Shown here piece by piece: positions 1 through 6,384 of a stretch of DNA of 10,199 bases. Source of the stretch: an uncultured bacterium (GTDB lineage Bacteria; Bacteroidota; Bacteroidia; Bacteroidales; Bacteroidaceae). The notes beneath the pieces are model-generated. The model did not search any database. It was not told the origin of the DNA and saw nothing but the letters and a program-made list of their open reading frames with translations. The position numbers were made by a program, and so were the translations under genes. The DNA is taken from NCBI GenBank assembly GCA_945788485.1, contig CALZMB010000064.1, positions 1 through 10,199 on the forward strand, given 5' to 3'. The stretch's first letter is position 1; the number at the start of each line of letters is the position of its first letter.

Positions 1-1108
1 CGTTGTACATCTGCTCCTGCGGAGAGAGTGTGCGGATGCCTGCCGGAGCGTTGAAAGAGAGCGTGTCGCGGTAGTGGCGCGATACAATCTCTTTCGCTTC
101 TTCCTCTGTCGCTATGCCTGCCCACATCGCCATGAAGCCGCTCCATACGCTGAGCCGCTGTATGAGGCAGTCGTACTGCCGCGGCTGCCCGACATGGAGA
201 AACAGCTCGCCGGGCTTCACGCCGTTTACTGCCGGTGCCTCGACAGGCAGCAGGTTGAGGTCAACACTGTAGTAGAAGCCGTCACGCTTGTCCCAGCAAT
301 GCTCACGTATGCTCGCCTTCAGCGTCTCGGCTTCACGGCGGAACTGTCTGGCAATCTCCTCCATCTTCAGACGTGTGGCGAGATAGTCCATTGCGCACAG
401 CTCTTTGTACATCAAGGCGTTGAGGAAGATTGAGCCGGAACTGCCGTGCGGGCGGTAGAACGTGCTCGGGTCGTTATCTACGCCTATCGCCTCGTCTGTC
501 TGCCAATACATCAGACCCGTCGCACGGTGGCGGTGGTAGTTGAGATACAAATCTACAAAGGCCTGGAGCTTGTAGAATTCTTCGCGGAGCCATTCAGCGT
601 CGCCGTTCATGTTGCGCACGATGAAAGCCGCATGTTGCGCAATAGTGGGCTTGTGCATGTTCGACTTCCATGGGTTGCGCTTGGCGAGCATCTCCTCACG
701 TGACGGCGCGTCGCGCTCTATCCATATCGGAATCCATCCGTCCATGCCGCCGTAGTGCAGGGCGTTCAGCACACAACCCTGCTCGTATCGCAGAGCTTCG
801 TCGCAATCTTGCCTTGTGCCGTGCTCAAGCAGAATCTGACGCAAGGCGATGTTGCTGAGCCATGAATCCCAGTCCCATAGCATATCGAGATATTGGCTGC
901 TGCCGGGGGCGAGGAAAGGGAAGACGAGCGAGCGGCCTGCCTCGCGATACATGCCTTTCATGTCACGATAGATATGTTTGCGACACAGTTCGGCGTATCG
1001 TTTCACATTTGTTTCATTGCGCTCCGGCATCTGTGACATCGCTGGCGATGCGACAGAAAAGACGGCTGCAAAAAGCAGAAGCCTGGAAAGTGTGCTTATT
1101 GTTTTCAT
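1..1108 (-). CDS. Secreted (alpha/alpha)6-barrel glycoside hydrolase, GH63/trehalase-like (3' end cut off)
   Basis: The frame is open from ATG at 1108 to the window edge, giving 369 residues with the C-terminus missing. Residues 1-25 form a signal peptide (KT near the start, hydrophobic LLLFAAVFSVA, then a likely cut after SPAMS), so the enzyme is probably periplasmic or exported. The mature part has clan GH-G-like landmarks: an aromatic-acidic DMLWDWDSW block (75-83), GGMDGWIPIW (120-129), HKPTIAQHAAF (152-162) and GVDNDPSTF (209-217). In GH63/GH37-type enzymes the general acid is an Asp in an equivalent loop, so D211 or D213 is the candidate; the base would lie in the missing part. These families are inverting and usually act on alpha-glucosides (glucosylglycerate, trehalose, oligosaccharides), but the substrate here cannot be read. 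It starts 38 bp after the lipoprotein gene and is probably its co-transcribed partner. The GH assignment is firm; the exact family is inferred from recalled motifs. Confidence 0.82.
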   Translation of the reverse strand, partial: MKTISTLSRLLLFAAVFSVASPAMSQMPERNETNVKRYAELCRKHIYRDMKGMYREAGRSLVFPFLAPGSSQYLDMLWDWDSWLSNIALRQILLEHGTRQDCDEALRYEQGCVLNALHYGGMDGWIPIWIERDAPSREEMLAKRNPWKSNMHKPTIAQHAAFIVRNMNGDAEWLREEFYKLQAFVDLYLNYHRHRATGLMYWQTDEAIGVDNDPSTFYRPHGSSGSIFLNALMYKELCAMDYLATRLKMEEIARQFRREAETLKASIREHCWDKRDGFYYSVDLNLLPVEAPAVNGVKPGELFLHVGQPRQYDCLIQRLSVWSGFMAMWAGIATEEEAKEIVSRHYRDTLSFNAPAGIRTLSPQEQMYN

Positions 1109-1146
1109 GGATTTCGGAAAGATGGCAGGTTGGTATTCTGAAAAAA

Positions 1147-2481
1147 CTAACTGTTCTTCAACTTAAACCTTATTCTTTTCACCACTCTCAGCCTGTATGT
1201 CTTCACCGTTTTTCCTGCTGCGGTGATTGAACTTGACGGAGCGAAAGAGAAAGTTGACTGTGCATCGTTGCATAGATAGCGCACGTTGCCGTTTGTGTCT
1301 GTTGCCGTGAGCTGTGTGAGCGATGCGACGGCAAGCGCGGCGTTAAGGTTTGGCAGGGCATTGCCTCCCCATTTCTCTTTCATGCCGCGTGCCTCGTCTG
1401 TCGTGGGGATGTGCCAGCCTGTCAGCTCGTCTTCAGCATACTGCTGCGCTATATTCTGTGCGACGTAAGGGTCTGACTCGTAGAATGCCGATGTCATGCC
1501 CGTCCATTCCTCTCTGCTCATGAGCAGCATCTCAGCAGGGTTGCTGCCCTCTTCGCTGAGTTGCAGCATCACGACGTGTCCGTTCCATAATGTCCCTGGG
1601 GCCGGCAGGCTGCCTGCCTCTACAAGAGGAATGTCCGGCATATTGTCGAAGGCGTTGTTGCCCGACGGACCGAACGAGAACGTCCCGTCAACCTCTGGCT
1701 TCCATTCGCCTTGCGCTATGTCTCCGGTTATCTCCGACATGCCGCTTTCTCCGCCTTTGTAGGTGCCGGTGAAAGAGTAGGGCACTGCGGCGGTAAGTCT
1801 GTCGGCATAGACAACGCTGTATGTCTCCGTGCCGCTATGCGTAGAGATGCATATCGAGATGTTGGTGAGGTCTGCAGCACTCGGATAGACGTATGCCGTC
1901 CTGGTGCTCCATGTCCCGGCAGAGGTCTTGCTGCAAGGTATGGTGACGGTGGCAGAGCCGCTGTATGTCCCGTCTTGCGACAGGCTGTTGCTGAGAGGCG
2001 ACAGCTGTACGCTGACGTTCGTGGCTTCTGCCGCTACGCCGTCCAGAGTGACGTTGACGCTTGCCACGGCGTATGACAGAATGATGTTCACTGTCGCTGC
2101 CTTTCCCTGTACTGAGAAATCTGCCCCGCCTCTGACGGCAGGCGTGGTGCTCCAGCCGTTGCTCATATCAATGCTATTGGCGACTGAGATGTGGTAGTCG
2201 CCGTCCTGAAGCTTCAGCTTTAACTTCTCCGATGCGTTGGCGACATCCTGTGTCGCCACTGTCGCGCCGTCTCTTGTTGTCACAGTGATATGCAGCGGGA
2301 AAGCGGTGCCGGTTGTTGTGGCGCGCGTCTGTATCGTCACGTCGTGACGGGTTCCGTTGCCGCCCTGCTCTTCACTGTTGTCCTCGTCCGGGATGAAGGC
2401 TTTCTCGCACGATGCGAAGGCGAGGCAGAGCAGCAGCAGCGTTATTGTCTTGCAGATGATGTTGTGTGTTCTGTAGTACAT
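1147..2481 (-). CDS. Fimbrillin-like (Mfa/FimB-type) surface lipoprotein
   Basis: 444 residues from ATG at 2481. This start is preferred over an upstream in-frame ATG at 2526 because it places a standard type II signal right at the N-terminus: a hydrophobic stretch (ITLLLLCLAF) ending in the lipobox FASC, with C25 as the lipidated cysteine. The acidic stretch PDEDNSEE soon after it resembles the export signals that send Bacteroidetes lipoproteins to the cell surface. Residues 45-240 are Thr/Ser/Val-rich beta-strand sequence, with a TRATTTGTAFPLHITV opening and AYVYPSAA segment typical of fimbrillin/Mfa-like proteins. The C-terminal part (295-440) contains GWHIPTTDEAR and ends YRLRVVKRIRFK, like the DUF1566/FISUMP-type modules often fused to Bacteroidales lipoproteins. 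It lies 59 bp after ugd and 38 bp before the glycoside hydrolase, so an operon is likely. A role in surface adhesion or glycan binding is inference. Confidence 0.78.
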   Translation of the reverse strand: MYYRTHNIICKTITLLLLCLAFASCEKAFIPDEDNSEEQGGNGTRHDVTIQTRATTTGTAFPLHITVTTRDGATVATQDVANASEKLKLKLQDGDYHISVANSIDMSNGWSTTPAVRGGADFSVQGKAATVNIILSYAVASVNVTLDGVAAEATNVSVQLSPLSNSLSQDGTYSGSATVTIPCSKTSAGTWSTRTAYVYPSAADLTNISICISTHSGTETYSVVYADRLTAAVPYSFTGTYKGGESGMSEITGDIAQGEWKPEVDGTFSFGPSGNNAFDNMPDIPLVEAGSLPAPGTLWNGHVVMLQLSEEGSNPAEMLLMSREEWTGMTSAFYESDPYVAQNIAQQYAEDELTGWHIPTTDEARGMKEKWGGNALPNLNAALAVASLTQLTATDTNGNVRYLCNDAQSTFSFAPSSSITAAGKTVKTYRLRVVKRIRFKLKNS

Positions 2482-2540
2482 GGTTTTTGAGATATGTAAT
2501 TGTTCTGCCCTGAAGAGAGAGCACATGCTTTCGTGTTTTG

Positions 2541-3908
2541 TCAGTCGCGTCTGAAGATGTCGCGTGTATATACTTTTTCCTTAACGTTGTCGAGACAAGA
2601 GTCGTAGCGGTTGGCGATGATGGCGTCAGCTTCATTCTTGAATTTCTCGATGTCATTCACCACGGTGGAACCGAAGAAGGTTGTGCCGTCTTCGAGTGTC
2701 GGCTCGTAGATGATGATTTCTGCGCCTTTCGCCTTGATGCGTTTCATGATGCCTTGAATGGCAGACTGGCGGAAGTTGTCGGAGTTGGATTTCATGGTCA
2801 GACGATAGACACCGATCACTGGGGCTTCTTCTTTCGTACCGTGTGCCGTGCTGCCGTACTGGTTCTGGGTGCTGTAGCCGTACCATCCCGCTTTCTGCAA
2901 CACCGCGTCGGCGATGTAGTCCTTACGCGTGCGGTTCGATTCTACTATCGCCGTCATCATCTGCTGCGGCACATCCTGATAGTTGGCGAGCAACTGTTTC
3001 GTGTCTTTTGGCAGACAATAGCCTCCGTATCCGAACGACGGGTTGTTGTAGTGTGTGCCGATGCGCGGGTCGAGGCCGACGCCTTCTATTATTGCCTTGG
3101 CATCGAGACCCTTCATTTCGGCGTATGTGTCTAACTCGTTAAAATACGAGACGCGCAGCGCGAGATATGTGTTTGCGAAAAGCTTCACCGCCTCAGCCTC
3201 TTTCATGCCCATGAAGAGCACGTCGATGTTCTCTTTCAGCGCACCCTCTTTCAGCAGGCGTGCGAAAGTCTCTGCCGCCTCGCGAAGGTGATTGCCCATG
3301 ACCCGTTTGATGGCAGCGTCCTCTTCGTCAAACTCCCGTCCTATCAGTTTCGGGTAGCCGACAATGATGCGTGAGGGGTACAGGTTGTCGTACAATGCCT
3401 TGCTCTCTCTGAGAAACTCTGGGGAGAAAAGCAGGCGCAGCTTGCGCTTCTCTGTCATGGCAGGAGATTGAGCCTCATCGTCAGCGAAACGTTTCGCATA
3501 TCGGACATAGAGCGAACGGGTGTAGCCCACGGGAATGGTGGACTTGATTACCATCACTGCATTCGGGTTCACCTCAAGCACAAGGTCTATCACCTCTTCT
3601 ACATGTGTCGTGTCGAAATAGTTCTTCACCGGGTCATAGTTCGTCGGCGCGGCAATGACAACATAGTCGGCGTCACGGTATGCAGACTTGGCGTCCAAGG
3701 TGGCACGCAGGCGAAGAGGCTTCTCGCGGAGATAACGCTCGATGTATTCGTCCTGTATCGGCGAACGGCGCTCGTTCAGCATATCAACCTTCTCCTTCAC
3801 CACATCAACCGCCACCACGTCATGGTGCTGGGCAAGCAATGTGGCTATCGACAAGCCGACATACCCTGTGCCGGCGACGGCAATCTTCAAATCTTTATAG
3901 TCTTTCAT
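2541..3908 (-). CDS. ugd: UDP-glucose 6-dehydrogenase
   Basis: Oxidises UDP-glucose to UDP-glucuronate with two NAD+, a cytoplasmic step that supplies capsule, LPS and exopolysaccharide precursors. 455 residues from ATG at 3908; an in-frame ATG at 3974 would add a poorly conserved leader and sit upstream of the promoter box. Visible elements: Rossmann motif GTGYVG (13-18) with acidic D35 ending strand 2 (NAD preference), IKSTIPVG (121-128), FSPEFLRE (161-168), KLFANTY with K242 and N246, and FGYGGYCLPKDTKQL with catalytic C298 and D302. The C-terminal half (DNFRQSAIQGIMKRIKAKG, VYTRD) closely follows E. coli Ugd. The protein is about 67 residues longer than the 388-residue E. coli enzyme, mostly through three insertions near residues 139-157, 185-206 and 340-361. 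It heads the minus-strand operon with the lipoprotein and glycoside hydrolase. Close relatives such as UDP-ManNAc dehydrogenase fit less well. Confidence 0.95.
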   Translation of the reverse strand: MKDYKDLKIAVAGTGYVGLSIATLLAQHHDVVAVDVVKEKVDMLNERRSPIQDEYIERYLREKPLRLRATLDAKSAYRDADYVVIAAPTNYDPVKNYFDTTHVEEVIDLVLEVNPNAVMVIKSTIPVGYTRSLYVRYAKRFADDEAQSPAMTEKRKLRLLFSPEFLRESKALYDNLYPSRIIVGYPKLIGREFDEEDAAIKRVMGNHLREAAETFARLLKEGALKENIDVLFMGMKEAEAVKLFANTYLALRVSYFNELDTYAEMKGLDAKAIIEGVGLDPRIGTHYNNPSFGYGGYCLPKDTKQLLANYQDVPQQMMTAIVESNRTRKDYIADAVLQKAGWYGYSTQNQYGSTAHGTKEEAPVIGVYRLTMKSNSDNFRQSAIQGIMKRIKAKGAEIIIYEPTLEDGTTFFGSTVVNDIEKFKNEADAIIANRYDSCLDNVKEKVYTRDIFRRD

Positions 3909-3971
3909 AATTAGTTGTGTTTTTTTGCATAATGCGGCATACGGCTGCTTCCGCATGCCTCGTTTTAGACA

Positions 3972-3979
3972 CAAAGTTA
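3972..3979 (-). promoter_or_regulatory. Bacteroidetes -7 box for ugd operon
   Basis: On the minus strand this reads TAACTTTG, a match to the Bacteroidetes sigma-ABfr -7 consensus TAnnTTTG. It lies 63 bp upstream of the chosen ugd ATG, predicting a leader of about 55-60 nt. I see no clear TTTG at -33. The identical octamer faces the other way at 4043-4050 for queH. Confidence 0.6.
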
Positions 3980-4042
3980 TGAAAAAAAGTTAAGTGATAC
4001 GACCTTGTGCCCGAAAAAAAAAGTTAAATGCACGAAAAACAC

Positions 4043-4050
4043 TAACTTTG
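4043..4050 (+). promoter_or_regulatory. Bacteroidetes -7 box for queH
   Basis: TAACTTTG, matching TAnnTTTG, ends 24 bp before the queH ATG. Transcription would start around 4056-4059, giving a short leader. A clear -33 TTTG is not visible; an A-tract followed by GTTAAATG occupies that region. Confidence 0.62.
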
Positions 4051-4074
4051 CTGCGCAATTATACAAACTGACTT

Positions 4075-4710
4075 ATGCAAAACATATTATTACACTGTTG
4101 CTGCGCCCCCTGTTCGTCAGCCATCGTCGAGTGGATGCTTGCACATGACACTGTGCCGACACTCTATTTCTACAACCCGAACATCTATCCTGAGAAGGAG
4201 TATGTGATACGCAAAACAGAACTGATGCGCTTCGCCGCAATGCAGGGGCTGCGTGTCATCGATGATGATACGCAACCTGGCTGGAACTGGCAAACATGTC
4301 ATGCAGGATGGCTTCGTGCTGTGGAAGGAATGGAAAACGAGCCAGAGCGTGGCGCACGGTGCTTGCAGTGTTTCAAACTGCGGCTGCTGCGTGCCGCAGA
4401 GACTGCCGTACGCGAAGGCATACATACCTTCACCACAACACTCGCTTCAAGCAGATGGAAAAGCCTCCAGCAAATCACAGAGGCGGGAGAGTGGGCTGTT
4501 GCGGAGGTTCTCAGACGCATCGACGACGGCACATTGCAAATCATCCCGCCAGCAGCACAACTGGACGAAAAGCCCTGCATCACTTTCGATGCCCGCAACT
4601 GGAGAAAAGGCGGATTGCAGCAGAGACGCAACGAGCTGCTGAAACAATACGGCTTCTACAATCAGCTCTACTGCGGCTGTGAGTTCAGCTTCAGGCAACT
4701 CGACAACTAA
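4075..4710 (+). CDS. queH: Epoxyqueuosine reductase QueH
   Basis: Last step of queuosine synthesis: reduces epoxyqueuosine to queuosine at the wobble base of GUN-anticodon tRNAs. QueH is the non-orthologous replacement for cobalamin-dependent QueG. 211 residues, normal for the family (DUF208). The N-terminus has the hallmark LLHCCCAPCS with adjacent C9/C10, followed by YFYNPNIYP. RCLQCFKLRL carries C96 and C99; together with the N-terminal cysteine pair these are the conserved iron-sulfur cluster region. FTTTLASSRWKS (118-130) and a C-terminal YCGCEFS with C200/C202 complete the signature. The ATG at 4075 lies 24 bp after a good -7 box, with no Shine-Dalgarno sequence. The last residues (QLDN) and stop fall inside a copy of the 45-bp dispersed repeat, so the extreme C-terminus is repeat-derived or repeat-invaded. 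The transporter gene follows after 78 bp. Confidence 0.95.
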   Translation: MQNILLHCCCAPCSSAIVEWMLAHDTVPTLYFYNPNIYPEKEYVIRKTELMRFAAMQGLRVIDDDTQPGWNWQTCHAGWLRAVEGMENEPERGARCLQCFKLRLLRAAETAVREGIHTFTTTLASSRWKSLQQITEAGEWAVAEVLRRIDDGTLQIIPPAAQLDEKPCITFDARNWRKGGLQQRRNELLKQYGFYNQLYCGCEFSFRQLDN

Positions 4711-4779
4711 TAGTATCAACTTGTCAACTTGTCAACTTGTTAACTCGTCAACTAATAATATCAACTTGTCAACTGTAAA
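4697..4779 (+). repeat. 45-bp dispersed repeat, locus 1 (TCAACTYG octamers)
   Basis: A tract of octamers TCAACTTG, TCAACTCG and TTAACTCG organised as one full 45-bp unit (4714-4758) between a partial unit on the left (4697-4713) and one on the right (4759 to about 4775). Positions 4697-4729 and 4742-4774 match at 31 of 33 bases with a 45-bp offset. The full unit agrees with the unit at 8001-8045 at 38 of 45 positions. It fills almost the whole gap between queH and the transporter gene and covers the queH stop codon. Function unknown. Confidence 0.85.
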
Positions 4780-4788
4780 TAATAAGTT

Positions 4789-5676
4789 TTGCTTTCTAAT
4801 TTGAAAGGATATATCTACGCTGCCATTGCCGCGGCAGCATACGGCACTAATCCTATCTTTGCCATACCGCTTTATGGTGATGGCATGGACGTCACGTCTG
4901 TTCTCGTTCTCAGATATGCGATGGCAGTAGTCATCATGTTTTTTATCATCGTCTGTCGTGACAAAGCAATCCTGAGGCATTTCGTTTCACTCACTGTAAA
5001 AGAGTGGCTGATACTCATCTCGATGGGTGTGCTCATGGCGATGTCGTCCATATTGCTCTTCGAGAGCTATCGTTATCTCCCTGCTGGCATCGCGTCAACT
5101 CTCTTGTTCTGCTATCCTGTCATTGTCGCGCTCATCATGTCGCTGTTTTATGGCGAGAGGCTAAGCCCGAAAGGCTGTCTATGTCTTGTAGTAGCCTTTC
5201 TCGGAGTGGCGGCATTGTCTAAAGATGACGAAGGGGGCACGATAAGCCTATATGGCATGATGCTCGTGATGTTGTCTTCTCTCTCATACGCCATATACCT
5301 TATATATATAAAGCGAGGTCCCATGCGTACTCTCTCCTCGTCTGTTGTCACTATGGCGGTGCTCGCAAGCGGATTCCTTGTCCTTGTCTTGCAGGCAATG
5401 GGGCAGGGTGGTGTCCTGATGCCTGTTGGCGCATACGCTTGGTTCAATGTCATCGGGCTTGGCCTCCTGCCTACTGTTGTGTCTCTCTGTTTCACTTCCT
5501 TGGCTATTCAGGAGATAGGAAGCACTACAACAGCCATCTTCGGAGCCCTTGAGCCGCTCACTGCCGTCTGTCTCGGACTTCTTGTCCTCGACGAGACGCT
5601 GACACTACGCATGGCAGCCGGAATGATTATGATCTTTTTTTCTGTCACTCTCCTCATGATGAAAAACAAACGGTAG
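4789..5676 (+). CDS. EamA/DMT-family inner-membrane transporter
   Basis: 295 residues if the TTG at 4789 is used. No in-frame ATG exists upstream of the stop at 4783-4785, and the first internal ATG (residue 33) would remove the first membrane helix, so a TTG start is required; TTG at 4801 (residue 5) is equally possible. The protein is almost entirely hydrophobic, with about ten predicted helices in two EamA repeats. Repeat 1 covers roughly 7-145 and contains PAGIASTLLFCYPVIVALI then YGERLS. Repeat 2 covers roughly 155-290 and contains SLSYAIYLIYIKRG and GALEPLTAVCLGLLVLDETLT. DMT proteins export or import small metabolites such as amino acids or nucleobases; the substrate cannot be deduced. 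It follows queH by 78 bp of repeat sequence, so read-through from the queH promoter is plausible, and it converges on the rlpA-like gene with 30 bp between stops. Confidence 0.88.
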   Translation: MLSNLKGYIYAAIAAAAYGTNPIFAIPLYGDGMDVTSVLVLRYAMAVVIMFFIIVCRDKAILRHFVSLTVKEWLILISMGVLMAMSSILLFESYRYLPAGIASTLLFCYPVIVALIMSLFYGERLSPKGCLCLVVAFLGVAALSKDDEGGTISLYGMMLVMLSSLSYAIYLIYIKRGPMRTLSSSVVTMAVLASGFLVLVLQAMGQGGVLMPVGAYAWFNVIGLGLLPTVVSLCFTSLAIQEIGSTTTAIFGALEPLTAVCLGLLVLDETLTLRMAAGMIMIFFSVTLLMMKNKR

Positions 5677-5706
5677 CGGCACTGTCTTCACCTTTTTTTC
5701 TCATCT

Positions 5707-6345
5707 TCATCTGGTTTTTGTGTGCGGGTCTTTCTTATGTTCGTTGTCTTTTGACATGGGGTTTTGTTTGCTTGTCTGTTGTTTTGTGGCTGTCTGTTTT
5801 GCAGTTGACTTTTTTTCTGTGGCGTTATTCTGTGGTTCCCATTGCGGATGCAGATTGTCTTCTGGCATCTCTGCCATATCGAACTCTATTGGTTGGAATT
5901 TAATCTCTTCGGGTTTTAGAGGCACGATGTTGTCTTTCTGCACTTGCAGCTCAACCATTGCCACACCTGCCGACAACATTCCTATCTCGCGTGCGGCACG
6001 GTAAGAGAGGTCAATGATGCGTCCACGTTTGAAAGGGCCTCTGTCTGTCACTTTCACAACGACGGATTTCCCGTTCGACAGGTTCGTCACCTTCAGCATG
6101 GTGCCGAATGGATAGGTGCGGTGTGCGCACGTCAGGCTGTCATGGTGCAGGCGCGAGCCGTCGCTTGTGCGTGCTCCCGTGGCGCGTTTTGAATAGTATG
6201 TTGCCTTGCCCCGTTGTTGGGCGTGTGCTGTTGTGAAAAAGAAGAAAGACAGCAACAACGTCACACACAGCATGATGCAGTGTCTGTTTCTCTTGTTCTG
6301 CACTGCGTCTTTTTTGCTATGTTGTCTCGTTGCTGCTGTCCTCAT
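5707..6345 (-). CDS. rlpA: RlpA-like double-psi beta-barrel secreted protein
   Basis: 212 residues from ATG at 6345; M25 (codon at 6273) is an alternative start that would give a more compact signal peptide. The hydrophobic core MLCVTLLLSFFFFTTAHA is followed by a likely cut before QQRG. Residues 45-135 form the RlpA double-psi barrel: GKATYYSKRATGARTSDGSR, TCAHRTYPFGT (H75), VVVKVTDRGPF (D101), GRIIDLSYRAA and GMLSAGVAMVELQV. RlpA proteins bind glycan strands lacking stem peptides and, in Pseudomonas, act as lytic transglycosylases in septal wall processing. Here the position where Pseudomonas has a catalytic Glu (T-x-x-G-E) is Ser64, so cleavage activity is doubtful. There is no C-terminal SPOR domain; instead residues 172-212 are a K/Q/T/N-rich, probably disordered tail. 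The gene starts 39 bp after the gdhA stop and may be co-transcribed with it. Family assignment is strong. Confidence 0.85.
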   Translation of the reverse strand: MRTAATRQHSKKDAVQNKRNRHCIMLCVTLLLSFFFFTTAHAQQRGKATYYSKRATGARTSDGSRLHHDSLTCAHRTYPFGTMLKVTNLSNGKSVVVKVTDRGPFKRGRIIDLSYRAAREIGMLSAGVAMVELQVQKDNIVPLKPEEIKFQPIEFDMAEMPEDNLHPQWEPQNNATEKKSTAKQTATKQQTSKQNPMSKDNEHKKDPHTKTR

Positions 6346-6384
6346 TGATTTTATTTGGTTATGCGTATAGTGTAGTGCTGGTCG

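Noticed and set aside
74..1230. Series of plus-strand open frames over the first 1.2 kb
   Set aside because: They are antisense shadows of the glycoside hydrolase, whose minus-strand frame shows a signal peptide and family motifs throughout.
3909..3974. Longer Ugd starting at ATG 3974
   Set aside because: The extra leader is cysteine/lysine-rich, unlike Ugd N-termini, and the predicted -7 box would lie inside the coding sequence.
4697..4779. Octamer tract as a CRISPR array
   Set aside because: The units are contiguous octamers without unique spacers, and no cas genes are nearby.
5677..5706. Rho-independent terminator between the convergent transporter and rlpA-like genes
   Set aside because: There is a T-run at 5693-5699 but no convincing stem precedes it.
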